A stretch of DNA of 64,000 nt from Zoroaster sp. YZ-2022 (Eukaryota; Echinodermata; Asteroidea; Forcipulatida; Zoroasteridae), in contig CM055822.1 of assembly GCA_029582265.1 (NCBI GenBank), positions 41,934,036 to 41,998,035 on the forward strand. The letters are read 5' to 3'. The position numbers were made by a program, and so were the translations under genes. Shown in pieces: positions 9,645-18,960 of the stretch. The notes under the pieces are model-generated. The model searched no databases, was not told where the DNA came from, and saw nothing but the letters and a program-made list of their open reading frames with translations. Each line of letters starts with the position of its first letter. Within the stretch, counting starts at the first letter, position 1.

Positions 9645-11147
9645 ATCAACAACTCGTAAATCATAATGCCTAGTCCTCCGAGTATCGCGAAACCAAAAAT
9701 TAAAGCATTTTTTTCGTCTTGGTGAGTTGCGCTTTGCGGTATATCGCTATTTATCGGTTGAGTATCTAAGCCTTTGGTCGCTACCACCTTTACCGTTGGT
9801 TGAAATAACAACGACTGGTAAAGGCGGTTGATTAACATCGAGTGGTAAAGGCGGTTGATTAACATCCAGTGGTAAAGGTGGCTGATTAACAACAATCGGA
9901 GAGCCGAGTTTAGTAAAATTATCGCTTTGCTCTATATCGTTATCGACGCTCGCCGGTTGTTTAGTTTCTATAAAAGGTGTCGGTGGTGGTGGTGGAACGG
10001 GCGTCGAATTCGTGTCTCGATTCGAACCGAGCGATAAATCATTTGTCGCGATCAAAATATTATTGTTGTATCCCGCGTAGCCTACGTACCTATTCGTAAA
10101 TTCATGTCGCTCGGCATCAAGTATAAATTTTCGCCGATGACAAAGTTTAATTGAGATCGAGCGTGTTGTAAAGAATCTTGATATCGTTGAATACTAGATT
10201 GCAAATCGATCGGAGAATCGATCGAAGCGTCTAGAATGTTTAAACATTCTCTTTTCGCGTCTAAACCGGTACCCGGTGTAAGAATTCCGCTTTTGGCTTG
10301 AGCTTGAGCTCCCAATATCGCGTAAATGTACGTTCTTATAGAATCGTTGATTCGTTCTGTACCGATATCCGTAAAACCTTGAGACTCGTCTAGTATAAAT
10401 TTAATCCACGCTGTATCAACATGCTCAGATTGTGAAATGTAACCTACTCTAATGGTATGTTCTTTACGATTATGTATACCATCGTCAAAATCCATTCTTT
10501 TTTCACCATGTTTATCAAAGTCTGCGGAAAGGTGGTCGAGGGGAATGGGTTTAGAGTGACGGTCGCGGATAATAGAAGTATCATAGCTGTGTCCTGGTAC
10601 AGGATCGTATCTTTTACCGATATTTCACCAAAAATAAGCAGTGCCTAGTCCATTGCTGTACGTGTCAACTCGTTGTTTCCAATTAGACACCGGTGAAACG
10701 TGAAATTCATTACATATTTTATTATACGCGCCAATGTCTATATTGTTTTCGAACGCGTCCTAAATTTTTTGAAAAGACGCGGGACTGCTCATTTCCTTTA
10801 GCAATCGTCTAATTTGATAATAAACTACGAATCATTAAGTTCGAATGCAACAAATGTTCGTAACTCACGCCGCAACCGGTCGTACTGCACCACGTTACAA
10901 AATTTATTTGATTCTGATAAAACTTTAGCGGACTAGAATTCCAATCGTCTACAACATCTTGGCTATGAACGTTAGGCAACCTATATTTTTCAAAAGGATT
11001 ATCGAGTTTTACGTTTAAAAAATCATTTTTGTTAATGTAAATATCTATATTTGTCAAGTCGCTAGAAGTAATTGTTTTAGCGTTAAAATTTCCAGATTGC
11101 AAATACCGTTTCGATAAATTACTCTGAAATGCTATCGGAATCGACAT
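9641..11147 (-). pseudogene. Putative virion protein with Pro-rich repeats and C-terminal anchor, copy 1
   Basis: Three parts in one direction appear to be one gene of about 500 residues. 11147-10809 is open, with SSPLKFYQNQINFVTWCSTT and GCGVSYEHLLHSN. 10800-10500 is broken. 10495-10082 is open, with VDTAWIKFILDESQGF, ERINDSIRTYIYAILGAQAQ and NLYLMPSDMNLRIG. After a frameshift there follows YNNNILIATNDLSLGSN, a Pro-rich linker with DVNQPPLPL repeats, and a C-terminal hydrophobic anchor ALIFGFAILGGLGIMIYELL. The same order is seen in copy 2. I do not recognise a named family; a capsid-associated or vertex protein would fit its size and neighbours. Its start is divergent from the 11183 gene across a 35-bp AT-only spacer. 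Confidence 0.55.
9800..9890. repeat. 27-bp repeat encoding DVNQPPLPL
   Basis: Tandem units containing GGTAAAGGCGGTTGATTAAC (three copies), in the Pro-rich linker of the minus-strand gene. The equivalent part of copy 2 (32940-33140) has a different repeat, rich in Ser-Ile-Asp-Thr, so the linker evolves by repeat turnover. Confidence 0.7.
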
Positions 11148-11182
11148 TTTATTATAATAAATATAAATTTATTATAATAACA

Positions 11183-11770
11183 ATGTACCATACGATCGAA
11201 ATTAGAAATTTTAACAAATCGGTCAAATTAGATAATTTGATCAATAATAGCACCGGTCAACTCGCAATTTCGTTAAAGAGCGTCAACCTTTGGGTCGGTT
11301 ACTATAACGTGCGTAAAAAAGAAAGAATATGGCGTCGTACTGACGCACAAGATGCAGAAATTGAGTTTCTCGAACCAGGACTTTATAACATAAAAGAAAT
11401 TATCGACATTGTATCGTATAACACGCCTTGGCTTTCGTTCGTCGTCGATGAAAAATCCGGCGAATCCTCGCTAAATATTATTAATCAAAACAAAACTATC
11501 AAATTTTTGCCGGGATTAGCTAATTTACTAGGGTTTGAAAGTGAATATCTAGGTATGGGAGAGCATCGCGGAGAAATTCATTTGCAACCTTTTAAAATAA
11601 TGTACACTCATTGTGATCAAATTTCTACGAGCGAAAATGTTTACAACGGTAAACTTAGTACTATTTTAAACGTTTTTCCGTTACAAGATAAATCGTTGGG
11701 AGAAAGCGCGTTTATAGAATATTCTAATCCGTTGCGAAAAAACTCAAAACCGATACTTTTAACGAATTGA
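11183..11770 (+). CDS. Putative minor capsid (penton-like) protein, 195 aa, intact
   Basis: Open frame. I chose the ATG at 11183 over one at 11129 because it follows the TTTATTATAATAACA spacer and matches the start of the copy 2 homologue (34336). It is predicted beta-rich with no catalytic motif: IEIRNFNKSVKLDNLINNST, then SLKSVNLWVGYYNV, EFLEPGLYNIKEIIDIV, FLPGLANLLGFESEYL and a late HCDQISTSENVYNGKLSTIL. Its size and place among structural genes suggest a single-jelly-roll minor capsid or penton protein. That is inference, as I cannot test the fold. The copy 2 homologue is truncated by a LINE insertion at 34661. Confidence 0.5.
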   Translation: MYHTIEIRNFNKSVKLDNLINNSTGQLAISLKSVNLWVGYYNVRKKERIWRRTDAQDAEIEFLEPGLYNIKEIIDIVSYNTPWLSFVVDEKSGESSLNIINQNKTIKFLPGLANLLGFESEYLGMGEHRGEIHLQPFKIMYTHCDQISTSENVYNGKLSTILNVFPLQDKSLGESAFIEYSNPLRKNSKPILLTN

Positions 11771-11870
11771 GTTTTAAAATTAAAGATCTATATAGGCAGA
11801 GACATAAATAATCGAAGTATGCCGGTTATTTTTACCATCGAAATTAAATAAAAAAGTTATATATATAAAT

Positions 11871-12356
11871 ATGGCGAGTATTTTCGGTCCTAGTCGAATA
11901 ACGAGTATTAACGTTTTACAACAACAACAACAACAACAAAATCTCTTTATTTACGAACGTCATGGATTTATCGAACCAAATGAAATTCGACAAACGATAC
12001 CTTTGATAAATTTAGTCAACAATTTTAACATTATACTCGGATGGCACGGCGTGCTTAAACTACCCTTTTTTACGTTCGATAAATCACCCGCATACTGTTC
12101 AATTTTTGTAAAATTTATGAAAGACGATGGTCTTTATTCTCATTCGACGACGCACAATTTTGAAGCCGATGTAGAGCATATTCCTTCTCCAGCTAGAGAT
12201 GCTAAATTTATTTTCAACGACACTTCACAGAATTTAGAATACGAAATTTGTTACAAAACAGAAAATATAAAAGTTTTCGTAAAAGCTAGCTTTTTCGGTG
12301 CTTTAAACACCGGAATCTGTTTCGATATAAAAATTAAAAGTTTGCCGTTGACATAG
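11871..12356 (+). CDS. Unknown beta-rich protein with polyglutamine tract, 161 aa (first of a tandem pair)
   Basis: Intact ORF preceded by TTATATATATAAAT ending right at the ATG. The N-terminus is MASIFGPSRITSINVL followed by seven to eight glutamines from a CAA repeat, then YERHGFIEPNEIRQT, a hydrophobic strand-rich middle and a C-terminal block VKASFFGALNTGICFDIKIK. No family is recognised. A diverged second copy follows at 12401 with the same start (MASIYGPSR) and the same C-terminal block, so this is a tandem gene duplication. It lies in the terminal block of virion-type genes; a fibre or accessory capsid role is possible but not shown. Confidence 0.55.
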   Translation: MASIFGPSRITSINVLQQQQQQQNLFIYERHGFIEPNEIRQTIPLINLVNNFNIILGWHGVLKLPFFTFDKSPAYCSIFVKFMKDDGLYSHSTTHNFEADVEHIPSPARDAKFIFNDTSQNLEYEICYKTENIKVFVKASFFGALNTGICFDIKIKSLPLT

Positions 12357-12400
12357 TCGCTTATTAATAGTTACATTTTTAAAATGATTATTATATATAA

Positions 12401-12861
12401 ATGGCGAGTATTTACGGTCCTAGTCGAAAAAGCAACATCAATGATTATAACATACACAAATCCAATCCATCTATTTACGAACATAATGGTCACATTGAGC
12501 CGAGTGAACTTTTACGAAATATAAATTTATATTTTAATGAAGAACTAAACTTACGTATAACTTAGCATTTTATTCAGTATATGCTAAATCAATTCGAGTG
12601 AAAATAATATTTATTATTTCGTGAAAACCGATCATAGTGATGATTTAAGAGGGATTATTGAAATACCTAGTTATGATTTTTTTAAATTTTTCAGGTGAAC
12701 CAATGTATATAGAGTATGGATTGTGCTACGTTTCAGCATATAGTGATGATATCAAAGTTTTTCTACAAGCGAGATTTTTCGGCGCTCTAAACACGGGAAT
12801 CTGCTACGACATAAAAATAAAAATAAATTCCAATTACACCTTTACCGAGAGAATAAAATAA
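12401..12861 (+). pseudogene. Second, decayed copy of the 11871 gene
   Basis: It starts ATGGCGAGTATTTACGGTCC like its neighbour and is preceded by the same TTATATATAAATG arrangement. The N-terminus continues with YEHNGHIEPSEL. The middle is broken by stops and frame changes around 12560-12660. The C-terminus (12658-12861) keeps VFLQARFFGALNTGICYDIKIK. The polyglutamine tract is absent. The conserved C-terminal block suggests that this part was under constraint before decay. Confidence 0.65.
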
Positions 12862-12900
12862 AATTATAATGTTTTATTATCTTTTATTATCAATAAAATA

Positions 12901-13152
12901 ATGAGCATCCCTACAGAAACAACTAAAATTTATCCAACTTCACCGTCTACACCGCTATATACTTTTGACAATATTCGAGAGTTAATTAGCAACGAAGCGT
13001 TTCGTTTACAAAAAAACGACGACATTCAACAAGAGAGAAACGAGGCCGTATATAAAAAAAATCGCCGAAGAAACGACGGCGGAATTTGGTCGTGTTATAA
13101 TAAGCATACAACCTTTACAAGATCTGAGTTAAAATTAAAAAATTTGTTTTAA
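12901..13152 (+). pseudogene. Truncated first copy of a TETT-leader protein gene
   Basis: An ORF of 83 codons beginning MSIPTETTKIYPTSPSTPLY. The next gene at 13174 starts MSAPTETTRVYPILPS, so this is a tandem duplicate. It ends soon after a charged segment with NDDIQQERNEAVYKKNRRRN, while the second copy continues into membrane segments and a C-terminal domain. It is therefore a 3'-truncated duplicate, unless the short form is itself a product. The leader before the ATG, TTTTATTATCAATAAAATA, is almost repeated before 13174. Confidence 0.55.
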
Positions 13153-13173
13153 TCTTTTATTATTAATAGAATA

Positions 13174-13815
13174 ATGAGCGCTCCTACCGAAACAACGAGA
13201 GTTTATCCAATTTTACCGTCTATAGATACTTCTAACAATGTCCATGATGTAAACGTAAACGCAACGCGTTTGAAAAATACGACGACATTCAAAAAGAAAT
13301 TTTAAAAGAAAGAAACGATCGTGAGGCTGTATATAAATAAATTAATAAAATCATCAAAACTTGTTCTATCGTAGAAACGGTGGCGGAATTGGGCTGTATG
13401 GGAGCAGGAGCCGTCGGAATCGCCAGCATCGCCACCGTCGTGGCATCGCCGATCGGATTCGCTTTAGAAGGACTGGCTTTAGCGCTGGGCGGTATAGCGT
13501 TTGCCGTCAGTTACGCGAAAAATAAATTATAAAAAAAACTAAAAAACACGACGAGATTAGAGTTTTAGCAGAAAGTAAACTCAACACCATCGAGAACCAC
13601 GTTTCAAAAGCGATCGAAGACGGTCTTATAAGTCAAGAAGAATTTCATTTAATCCGCCAAGAGCGAAACAAATTTTGTCAAATGAAAGAAAACATCAGAA
13701 CTAAATTTACGCCTAAAATGTCGTCATCGTCGATAATCAAAAAGATGACAAACCAGTCGTCGACAAAGAGAAACCAAAAAAAAAACTCAGAGAAGAACTT
13801 TTCAATTTAAACTAA
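13174..13815 (+). pseudogene. TETT-leader membrane protein, second copy, frameshifted
   Basis: It begins MSAPTETTRVYPILPS; a frameshift near 13290 interrupts it. In the other frames the sequence continues with a charged helix, then a long Gly/Ala-rich hydrophobic region (GCMGAGAVGIASIATVVASP, then GFALEGLALALGGIAF), a stop, and a conserved C-terminal helical part KHDEIRVLAESKLNTIE to HVSKAIEDGLISQEEF. It looks like a two-segment membrane protein of the element. The function is unknown. At least three breaks are present between the start and 13550. Confidence 0.6.
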
Positions 13816-13986
13816 ACTTTACGATAGAAAAATCATACGATGAAAAACCAGCTTCGCGAATATCAGCGGAGCGGGTAATTACAAATGATAGACCACCCCC
13901 GTATAATTCAAATTTTAATTTTTTTTAAAAACTATAAACGACTTGTTTTATTTAACAACTCTTTCATAACGCGATTATAATTTTGT

Positions 13987-14343
13987 TTAGCTCTCGATTC
14001 GATTAGCGTTAAAACTCTTTCCCCCCCAAAGCCACGTGCAATTCGTGCATTTTTTACACTTGACCGTTATGGATTTTCCTTGTCTAATACGAAATCGGTG
14101 AAACCCGCAATATACATCTCCACACGCGCTCGGTCTATCACATGTTTGTAACGATCCACTTAAAATCCATTTACACGGAATAATCTTTTTAAGTGATAAT
14201 TTATCTAAATTTTTTATTACAGCTAATAAATAATCGCGCTTAGTCAGTTTTCCGTTCTTGCCGGATGCATCTACAATCTCAATATTATTTTTTAAAACAA
14301 TCTCTTTCAGTTCAGTTTTACTCTTTAATCCATAGTTTACCAT
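13987..14343 (-). CDS. Cys-rich zinc-binding-type protein with SAP-like N-terminus, 118 aa
   Basis: Outermost gene at the right end, reading inward. The N-terminal 50 residues (SKTELKEIVLKNNI, then KLTKRDYLLAVIKNLDKL) look like a helix-extension-helix, SAP-like DNA-binding unit. The C-terminal half has a Cys array: CKWIL, TCDRPSACGDVYCGFH and VKCKKCTNC, likely one or two zinc sites. After the stop at 13987 the same frame continues with NYNRVMKELLNKT, so the stop may be a recent nonsense mutation. Two TGACGTCA sites and an AT-rich stretch lie upstream. A role in binding the element termini or in transcription is inference from position and motifs. Confidence 0.6.
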   Translation of the reverse strand: MVNYGLKSKTELKEIVLKNNIEIVDASGKNGKLTKRDYLLAVIKNLDKLSLKKIIPCKWILSGSLQTCDRPSACGDVYCGFHRFRIRQGKSITVKCKKCTNCTWLWGGKSFNANRIES

Positions 14344-14379
14344 CGTCTTTTTTATTATAAAACTATATAATTTTTTTTT

Positions 14380-14456
14380 AATTTCAATTTTATAAGTGCT
14401 TATTTTTTAATATATTTTTTAATTTCAATTTTATAAGTGCTTATTTTTTATATTCA
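14380..14456. repeat. Two tandem 35-40 bp copies upstream of the Cys-rich gene
   Basis: AATTTCAATTTTATAAGTGC followed by TTATTTTTTA is present twice in a row, within the 5' flank of the 14343 gene. Confidence 0.8.
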
Positions 14457-14469
14457 TCAAAACATCTTA

Positions 14470-14499
14470 TGACGTCATCCACCCGTTTTCATGACGTCA
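14470..14499. promoter_or_regulatory. Pair of TGACGTCA (CRE-type) palindromes
   Basis: Perfect TGACGTCA octamers at 14470-14477 and 14492-14499, 22 bp apart centre to centre, about 130-155 bp upstream of the inward-reading Cys-rich gene and inside the terminal region. TGACGTCA is the canonical binding site of animal CREB/ATF factors. Use by the host is inference. Confidence 0.55.
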
Positions 14500-14552
14500 T
14501 CAAAACCTCTTCAACCACCTCATCCTTCCCTCACCCTTCTTACCACTACTCG

Positions 14553-14615
14553 CACAACCACGCCCATTTTTAGGAACTGAGCCAGATGCGGCATCTACCA
14601 TACTACTCGTTCACT
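14553..14615 (-). repeat. Right terminal inverted repeat of element 1
   Basis: Read on the minus strand from 14615 it begins AGTGAACGAGTAGTAT, followed by AGATGCCGCATCTGG and CCTAAAAATGGGCGTGG. The left end of element 3 (57574 onward) reads AGTGAGTAGTATCTCAGATG, then CCCAAAAATAGAGCGTGG. The shared order over about 60 bp and the 5'-AG start mark both as Polinton-type termini. The matching left TIR of element 1 is outside the window, so the target duplication cannot be checked. Confidence 0.7.
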
Positions 14616-16074
14616 TCCCTGATATGTTTCTTGTAATATTAAGTAAGTGTTCTGTCTTCAACAAGAATATAATTGTTTTAGAAAAACGGATAATTGTCTC
14701 TTTTGTTTCCTCTCATTGCACATTATTCGTTTTCATTAAGAACATTTGCCTTGGTACACCATCATTTTCTCGAGTAAACACAAGTCACAATATTTTGTAT
14801 ATAATAATAGGTTTATACTCCCTTTAAAAACTGTTTCGGATCAGCAATATATAACAATTGTTAATTACATTATCATCTGCTTTGTTTTGCAGCCGAGTGT
14901 CATTAAACAGCTTCAGTCATCAGTGTCTGACAAAGGAGGTTTGTACATTTTAATTATTTATATTTTGTCTTAGACAAAAATAGGCCTATATAAAACAAGA
15001 CAACATTTCAGGGAGACAGACAGACAGATAGTGAGAAAAGTTGATTGTGTCTGATTCTTTTCAAATTGTTGATATAAGCTTGGCTGCATGTTTACGGCTA
15101 TTTTTGTAACCGTGTAACCGTTCGGTTAATCAACCGGAAACATGTTTTTCTTTTTGTTAAAATACTGCAGCAGTGCATTATGCGCGCGAAGGTCTGGCAA
15201 GCTTACACTAATAAAAATCAACCAATCAATAAATAACAAATAACAAACGACTTCAGTGATAATGATTTTATGTTTGATGCCAAAACTAAACCGCAATTAC
15301 AATTAGCCTACTATTACTTTAAACGTTTACCGACAAAGGAAAATGCGTTTCGGAAGTGTAATTTTTCCTTAAACATACGGAACTAAATACCCAGTACTTG
15401 CTTACATTACGATTAATTTTGTTTCAAAGTTGGACTACTACATTCTAGAATTTGGAATTTGAAGCAAACAAACATATTTATTATATATTTTTTCTTTTGG
15501 GAGACTGGAATTCATTTTGATTTTTGATTTTTGATTTATTTTTTTGGTGAAATTTAGTGAAATGATAAACACATAAAACAAGAACATTTCATTGAAATCT
15601 GCTACCAGCACTGAAAAATAAGCGGTTGAGTGAGCAGGTTTCATGGAACATCAGATAATTTTAGTTTATTCGTAATCACAGTAATCAGTCATAACAGTCA
15701 TTGGAGAAGATAATCAAAATTAATCAGGAACAGTAATTGTCAATTGGTTGAGAAAATCATAAGGTTCAACGATTAAGGATTTGCCAGGCTAAATGGATCA
15801 CTTGGATTGGGAAATCAGGTAGTAAATTGTAGATTGGAGATAAACTGAAAATATCTATGTTGAAGTAGATGTATAGAGGTAAACGTACAGGGATACGTAG
15901 TTGTATACGGACAGGGATACGTAGTGGTAAACGTACAGGGATATAGTCTGCAAAATCAAGGAAAATGAGCAATAATTAGGAAATCATTTATGCAAAGTCA
16001 TTAACAAAATGCGAGTACAATATGAACCGACATGAGCTACAACATTACATATAATCACATTGGTTTTGTGCATA
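14616..16074. other. Non-coding flank
   Basis: AT-rich sequence with no ORF showing a family motif. A short exon-like stretch (TTTTGCAG at about 14885-14892, with a possible GGAGGTTTGT donor near 14940) is too weak to call. A 24-bp minisatellite lies within at 15880-15950. Confidence 0.6.
15880..15950. repeat. Short minisatellite, unit about 24 bp
   Basis: Three units of the type GTACAGGGATACGTAGTGGT. Confidence 0.7.
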
Positions 16075-16713
16075 TACACCCATCACAACTTCTAAGTTCC
16101 CATAATATTTTTTAGAAAGTATTGCATGAATTTTAAAAATTCAAAAAGCAAATGACAGAATGACATGTTCTACACAGCTCGTAATGAAATGGTTGAAATT
16201 CAATCATGCATGCACAATTGACAGTGATTCGAATGAAAATTCAGCTGAAAAAAAGTTGCAATACAAAGCATTGCTTCAATGGCATGTTACACATGTAGTT
16301 TTCTGTAAGAACTCAGTTATGGAGAATAATGGAGGACAAATTCCATATTAAACTCTTGCTCTACCCTTCTAAAACAATGGACATGCATGTTGCATGTTGC
16401 TCTTTGAATATTCTTTTCTTATTATGAAACAACCATCAATACCATTGTTATTGATGCATGAGTTCTTACAGAAAACTACATGTGTAACATGCCACTCAAG
16501 CAATGCTTTGTACTGCAACTTCTTTTTCAGCTGAATTTTCATTCAAATCACTGTCAATTGTGCATGCATGATTGAATTTCAACCATTTCATTACGAGCTG
16601 TGTAGAACATGTCATTCTGTCAATTGCTTCTTGAATTTTTAAAATTCATGCAATACTTGTTGAGATATTCTAAACAATAATTAGGGGGAAACTTTGAAGT
16701 TGTGATGGGTGTA
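16075..16713. mobile_element. Foldback (long inverted-repeat) element
   Basis: The left arm 16075-16315 and right arm 16459-16713 are reverse complements with roughly 85-90 percent identity by eye and a loop of about 143 bp. The outer ends both read TACACCCATCACAACTTC. No coding capacity is seen. It resembles a foldback or palindromic MITE. Target duplications were not evident. Confidence 0.75.
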
Positions 16714-17292
16714 TGGAAAGGGATGGTATTTCCGACACCTAAAGAATCATGAAGGTTCTCTTGGAAAATCACGGTTTTGACACAACAATATTGTACTAAA
16801 TTGGAATGATTAATAATCTTGAACATATATAAGAAACAATTATAGGCCGAATTGTATGACTAGATAATTATATTCATCAATAATTATAACTTTTATGAGA
16901 GAAACTCACCATCCCATTTTAGCCTTCATGGCGAGCATGTGAGAGCGCTTTTATTCGCCGCGCGGTGGCGCACTATCGCTGCGGTTTCCCAACAATCACT
17001 AAATTTACGCCAAGTAAATTTCTTGTGACAGCTGTGATCATTTATGGTCCTCAAGATCACAAATATTGTATAATTTAATTAAGGGCTAAGATTAATGTAT
17101 AAAATACCAACAGCTATACAGGATCTTATATTTAACCAAATAAAGCACCTTGTGATAATTTTATCAGATTGAAAGATGTGAAATCAGAATGATTTAGGAG
17201 ACATATGTATACAGTGTAGTCATTTGAATATTCTTACAATAGGAGACAATGTTTTGAGTATTTGTACATATAGGAGACATATACATGTAATG
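16714..17292. other. Non-coding flank left of the BEL element
   Basis: No gene or clear repeat found; AT-rich unique-looking sequence. Confidence 0.6.
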
Positions 17293-17297
17293 TGTCT

Positions 17298-18026
17298 TCT
17301 GCCCTCACTATGTGTTAGTATAAACTAGTGTACACAGCTATGCAGAGGTTAAACACTTATCCAAAAGTATGCAGACGGAATTTGACTTGAGCCGTTTTAA
17401 TGGAAGCAGTGTGAAACTGTAAACAAACAATACAGAACACATTTTGAGTTATAGGAAATAAACCACTACACTGAATAGCAATAACATGCATGAAGCCTTA
17501 GGACTAAGACAAGTCTATCCTAACTTATAGGTGGGCACAGAAAATGGCCCTACACAGGGACAAATGAACAAGAATTCTCTACAATCACATGCACGGAACT
17601 AGATAAAATTGGGAAGCAATATCCAGAAAAGGCAGTAACAATAAAGACATGAACTTGTAAATTATCCCTAAGAAACTATGCATTGATGTGCCCAATAACC
17701 CAGTCATAATACTGAACGTTTGTACAATGCAGGCATGTATTATACAAGTACGTGTACATGTGGTCATACGACATGACAAACACTAATTTTAGCAATAAAC
17801 TAGCCTTATAAAAATAGTAAATGAGCTAGCAAAACTATACATTATAAAATGCAGTATAAAGAACTTACAGATCGTGCTTGTCAAGGGCATGAATCAAGGA
17901 TTATAAGATGCAACTGCACAACTTAAGCAAGGTTGTTCTAACGTTAATCACATGGATTGCAAAAACGCTAAGATGTATAAAAATCAATAACACTGGAGGG
18001 CGCTAAACAGTCTCGAGAGCGGAACA
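17298..18026 (-). repeat. BEL 3' LTR (729 bp)
   Basis: In element orientation it starts TGTTCCGCTC at 18026 and ends ...GAGGGCAGA at 17298. It is identical by eye to the other LTR over long blocks, but carries 54 extra bases (about 17940-17993) that the 5' LTR lacks. Confidence 0.88.
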
Positions 18027-18111
18027 CTCCCCGCCTGGCATCTGAAAGATGTCAAATCTAGGAAAACACAACAACATAATAGTGGGAACACTTAATGTGT
18101 GGAGACTACAT

Positions 18112-18960
18112 TTACTTAACAGAGTTTTTGGTAAGCAGGAGAACGACTTCAGTCACAGGTCTCAAGAACAGTTTCTGTTCTCCACTTCGGATGATTTTCA
18201 CCTCGATTTTCCTGACTTTGCTGTCTTCGCTAGTAAAGGTCTTGGTGATCAACCCCATGGGCCAGTCATTTCTCTTGGCTTGAGAGTCTTTCAGGAGGAT
18301 AACATCTCCTTCTTGCAAGTTTGGTTTCTCAGTTGTCCACTTGCTACGCGTCTGAAGATTGCTGAGGTACTCTTGCTTCCACCTTTTCCAGAACATGTCG
18401 GCCAATCTCTGAACGCGTCGCCATTGACATCTGAAGAGATCGTTATCATCAAATTCACCAGGAGGGATGGAGGGCGTACCAACCTTCTGTGTGAGGAGTG
18501 TCGCTGGGGTCAGAATGGACGGGTGATCAGGATCTGTAGAGACTGGGTAAAGTGGCCTGGTATTTATGATCGCAGTCACCTCCGCCATAAGCGTTGTCAG
18601 CACTTCATGCGTTAGCTTGCCTGGTCCAAGCTGAAGCAGCATGGCGTTGAGAATGCGGCGCGCAATGCCAATCATCCTTTCCCAGCTGCCGCCCATGTGC
18701 GAAGCGTGAGGAAGGTTGAACTGCTACTCACATTTGTTATCAGCAAGGACCCGCTCGACCTGCTCCTTCTGGCGTCCTGATGAGGTGATGCCTAGCTCTT
18801 TACAGGCTCCAACAAAGTTAGTGCCGCAATCAGACCTCAACAGCTTTGCAGGTCCTCTCAAGGCAAAGAAGCGTCTGAGAGCGTTCACGAAGCTAGAGGT
18901 GTCCATCGACTCAATCACTTCAATGTGTACAGCACGCGTAGCCATGCATGTACGGCCCAC
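18112..18960 (-). pseudogene. BEL integrase core second half and C-terminal DUF5641-like domain
   Basis: This continues the integrase of the 18915-20450 ORF after a frameshift near 18960. 18960-18724 has VHIEVIESMDTSSFVNALRR and the second catalytic aspartate in LLRSDCGTNFVGACKEL, then a TAG stop at about 18722. The frame is open again from 18720 to 18112, with the catalytic glutamate in HMGGSWERMIGIARR, then VTAIINTRPLYPVSTDPDHP and the C-terminal domain EGDVILLKDSQAKRNDWPMG, typical of BEL/Pao polyproteins. All three acidic residues are present across the pieces, but one frameshift and one stop break the protein. Confidence 0.85.

Larger units (their letters stand above)
1..14615 (+). mobile_element. 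Maverick/Polinton-like element, copy 1 (left end outside window)
   Basis: Virus-like DNA transposon with protein-primed PolB, rve-type integrase, A32-like packaging ATPase and putative capsid genes, the hallmark set of Mavericks/Polintons and the related adintoviruses. The right terminus is placed at 14615 because the last 60 or so bases, read on the minus strand, match the left end of copy 3 at 57574 and begin 5'-AGTGA, which fits the 5'-AG of Polinton termini. By comparison with copy 3, about 1.46 kb of the left side (left TIR and PolB N-terminus) lies outside the window, so the full element would be about 16 kb, within the usual 15-20 kb. Replication and integration genes are broken, but several structural-type ORFs are open. 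The identification rests on motifs read by eye. Confidence 0.85.

Noticed and set aside
9300..9660. Possible viral fusion glycoprotein (two hydrophobic segments)
   Set aside because: No signal peptide, cysteine pattern or fusion-peptide motif; the architecture supports only a membrane-anchored coiled-coil protein.
18049..18615. 188-codon plus-strand ORF
   Set aside because: Shadow of the BEL integrase C-terminus on the other strand; no motif of its own.
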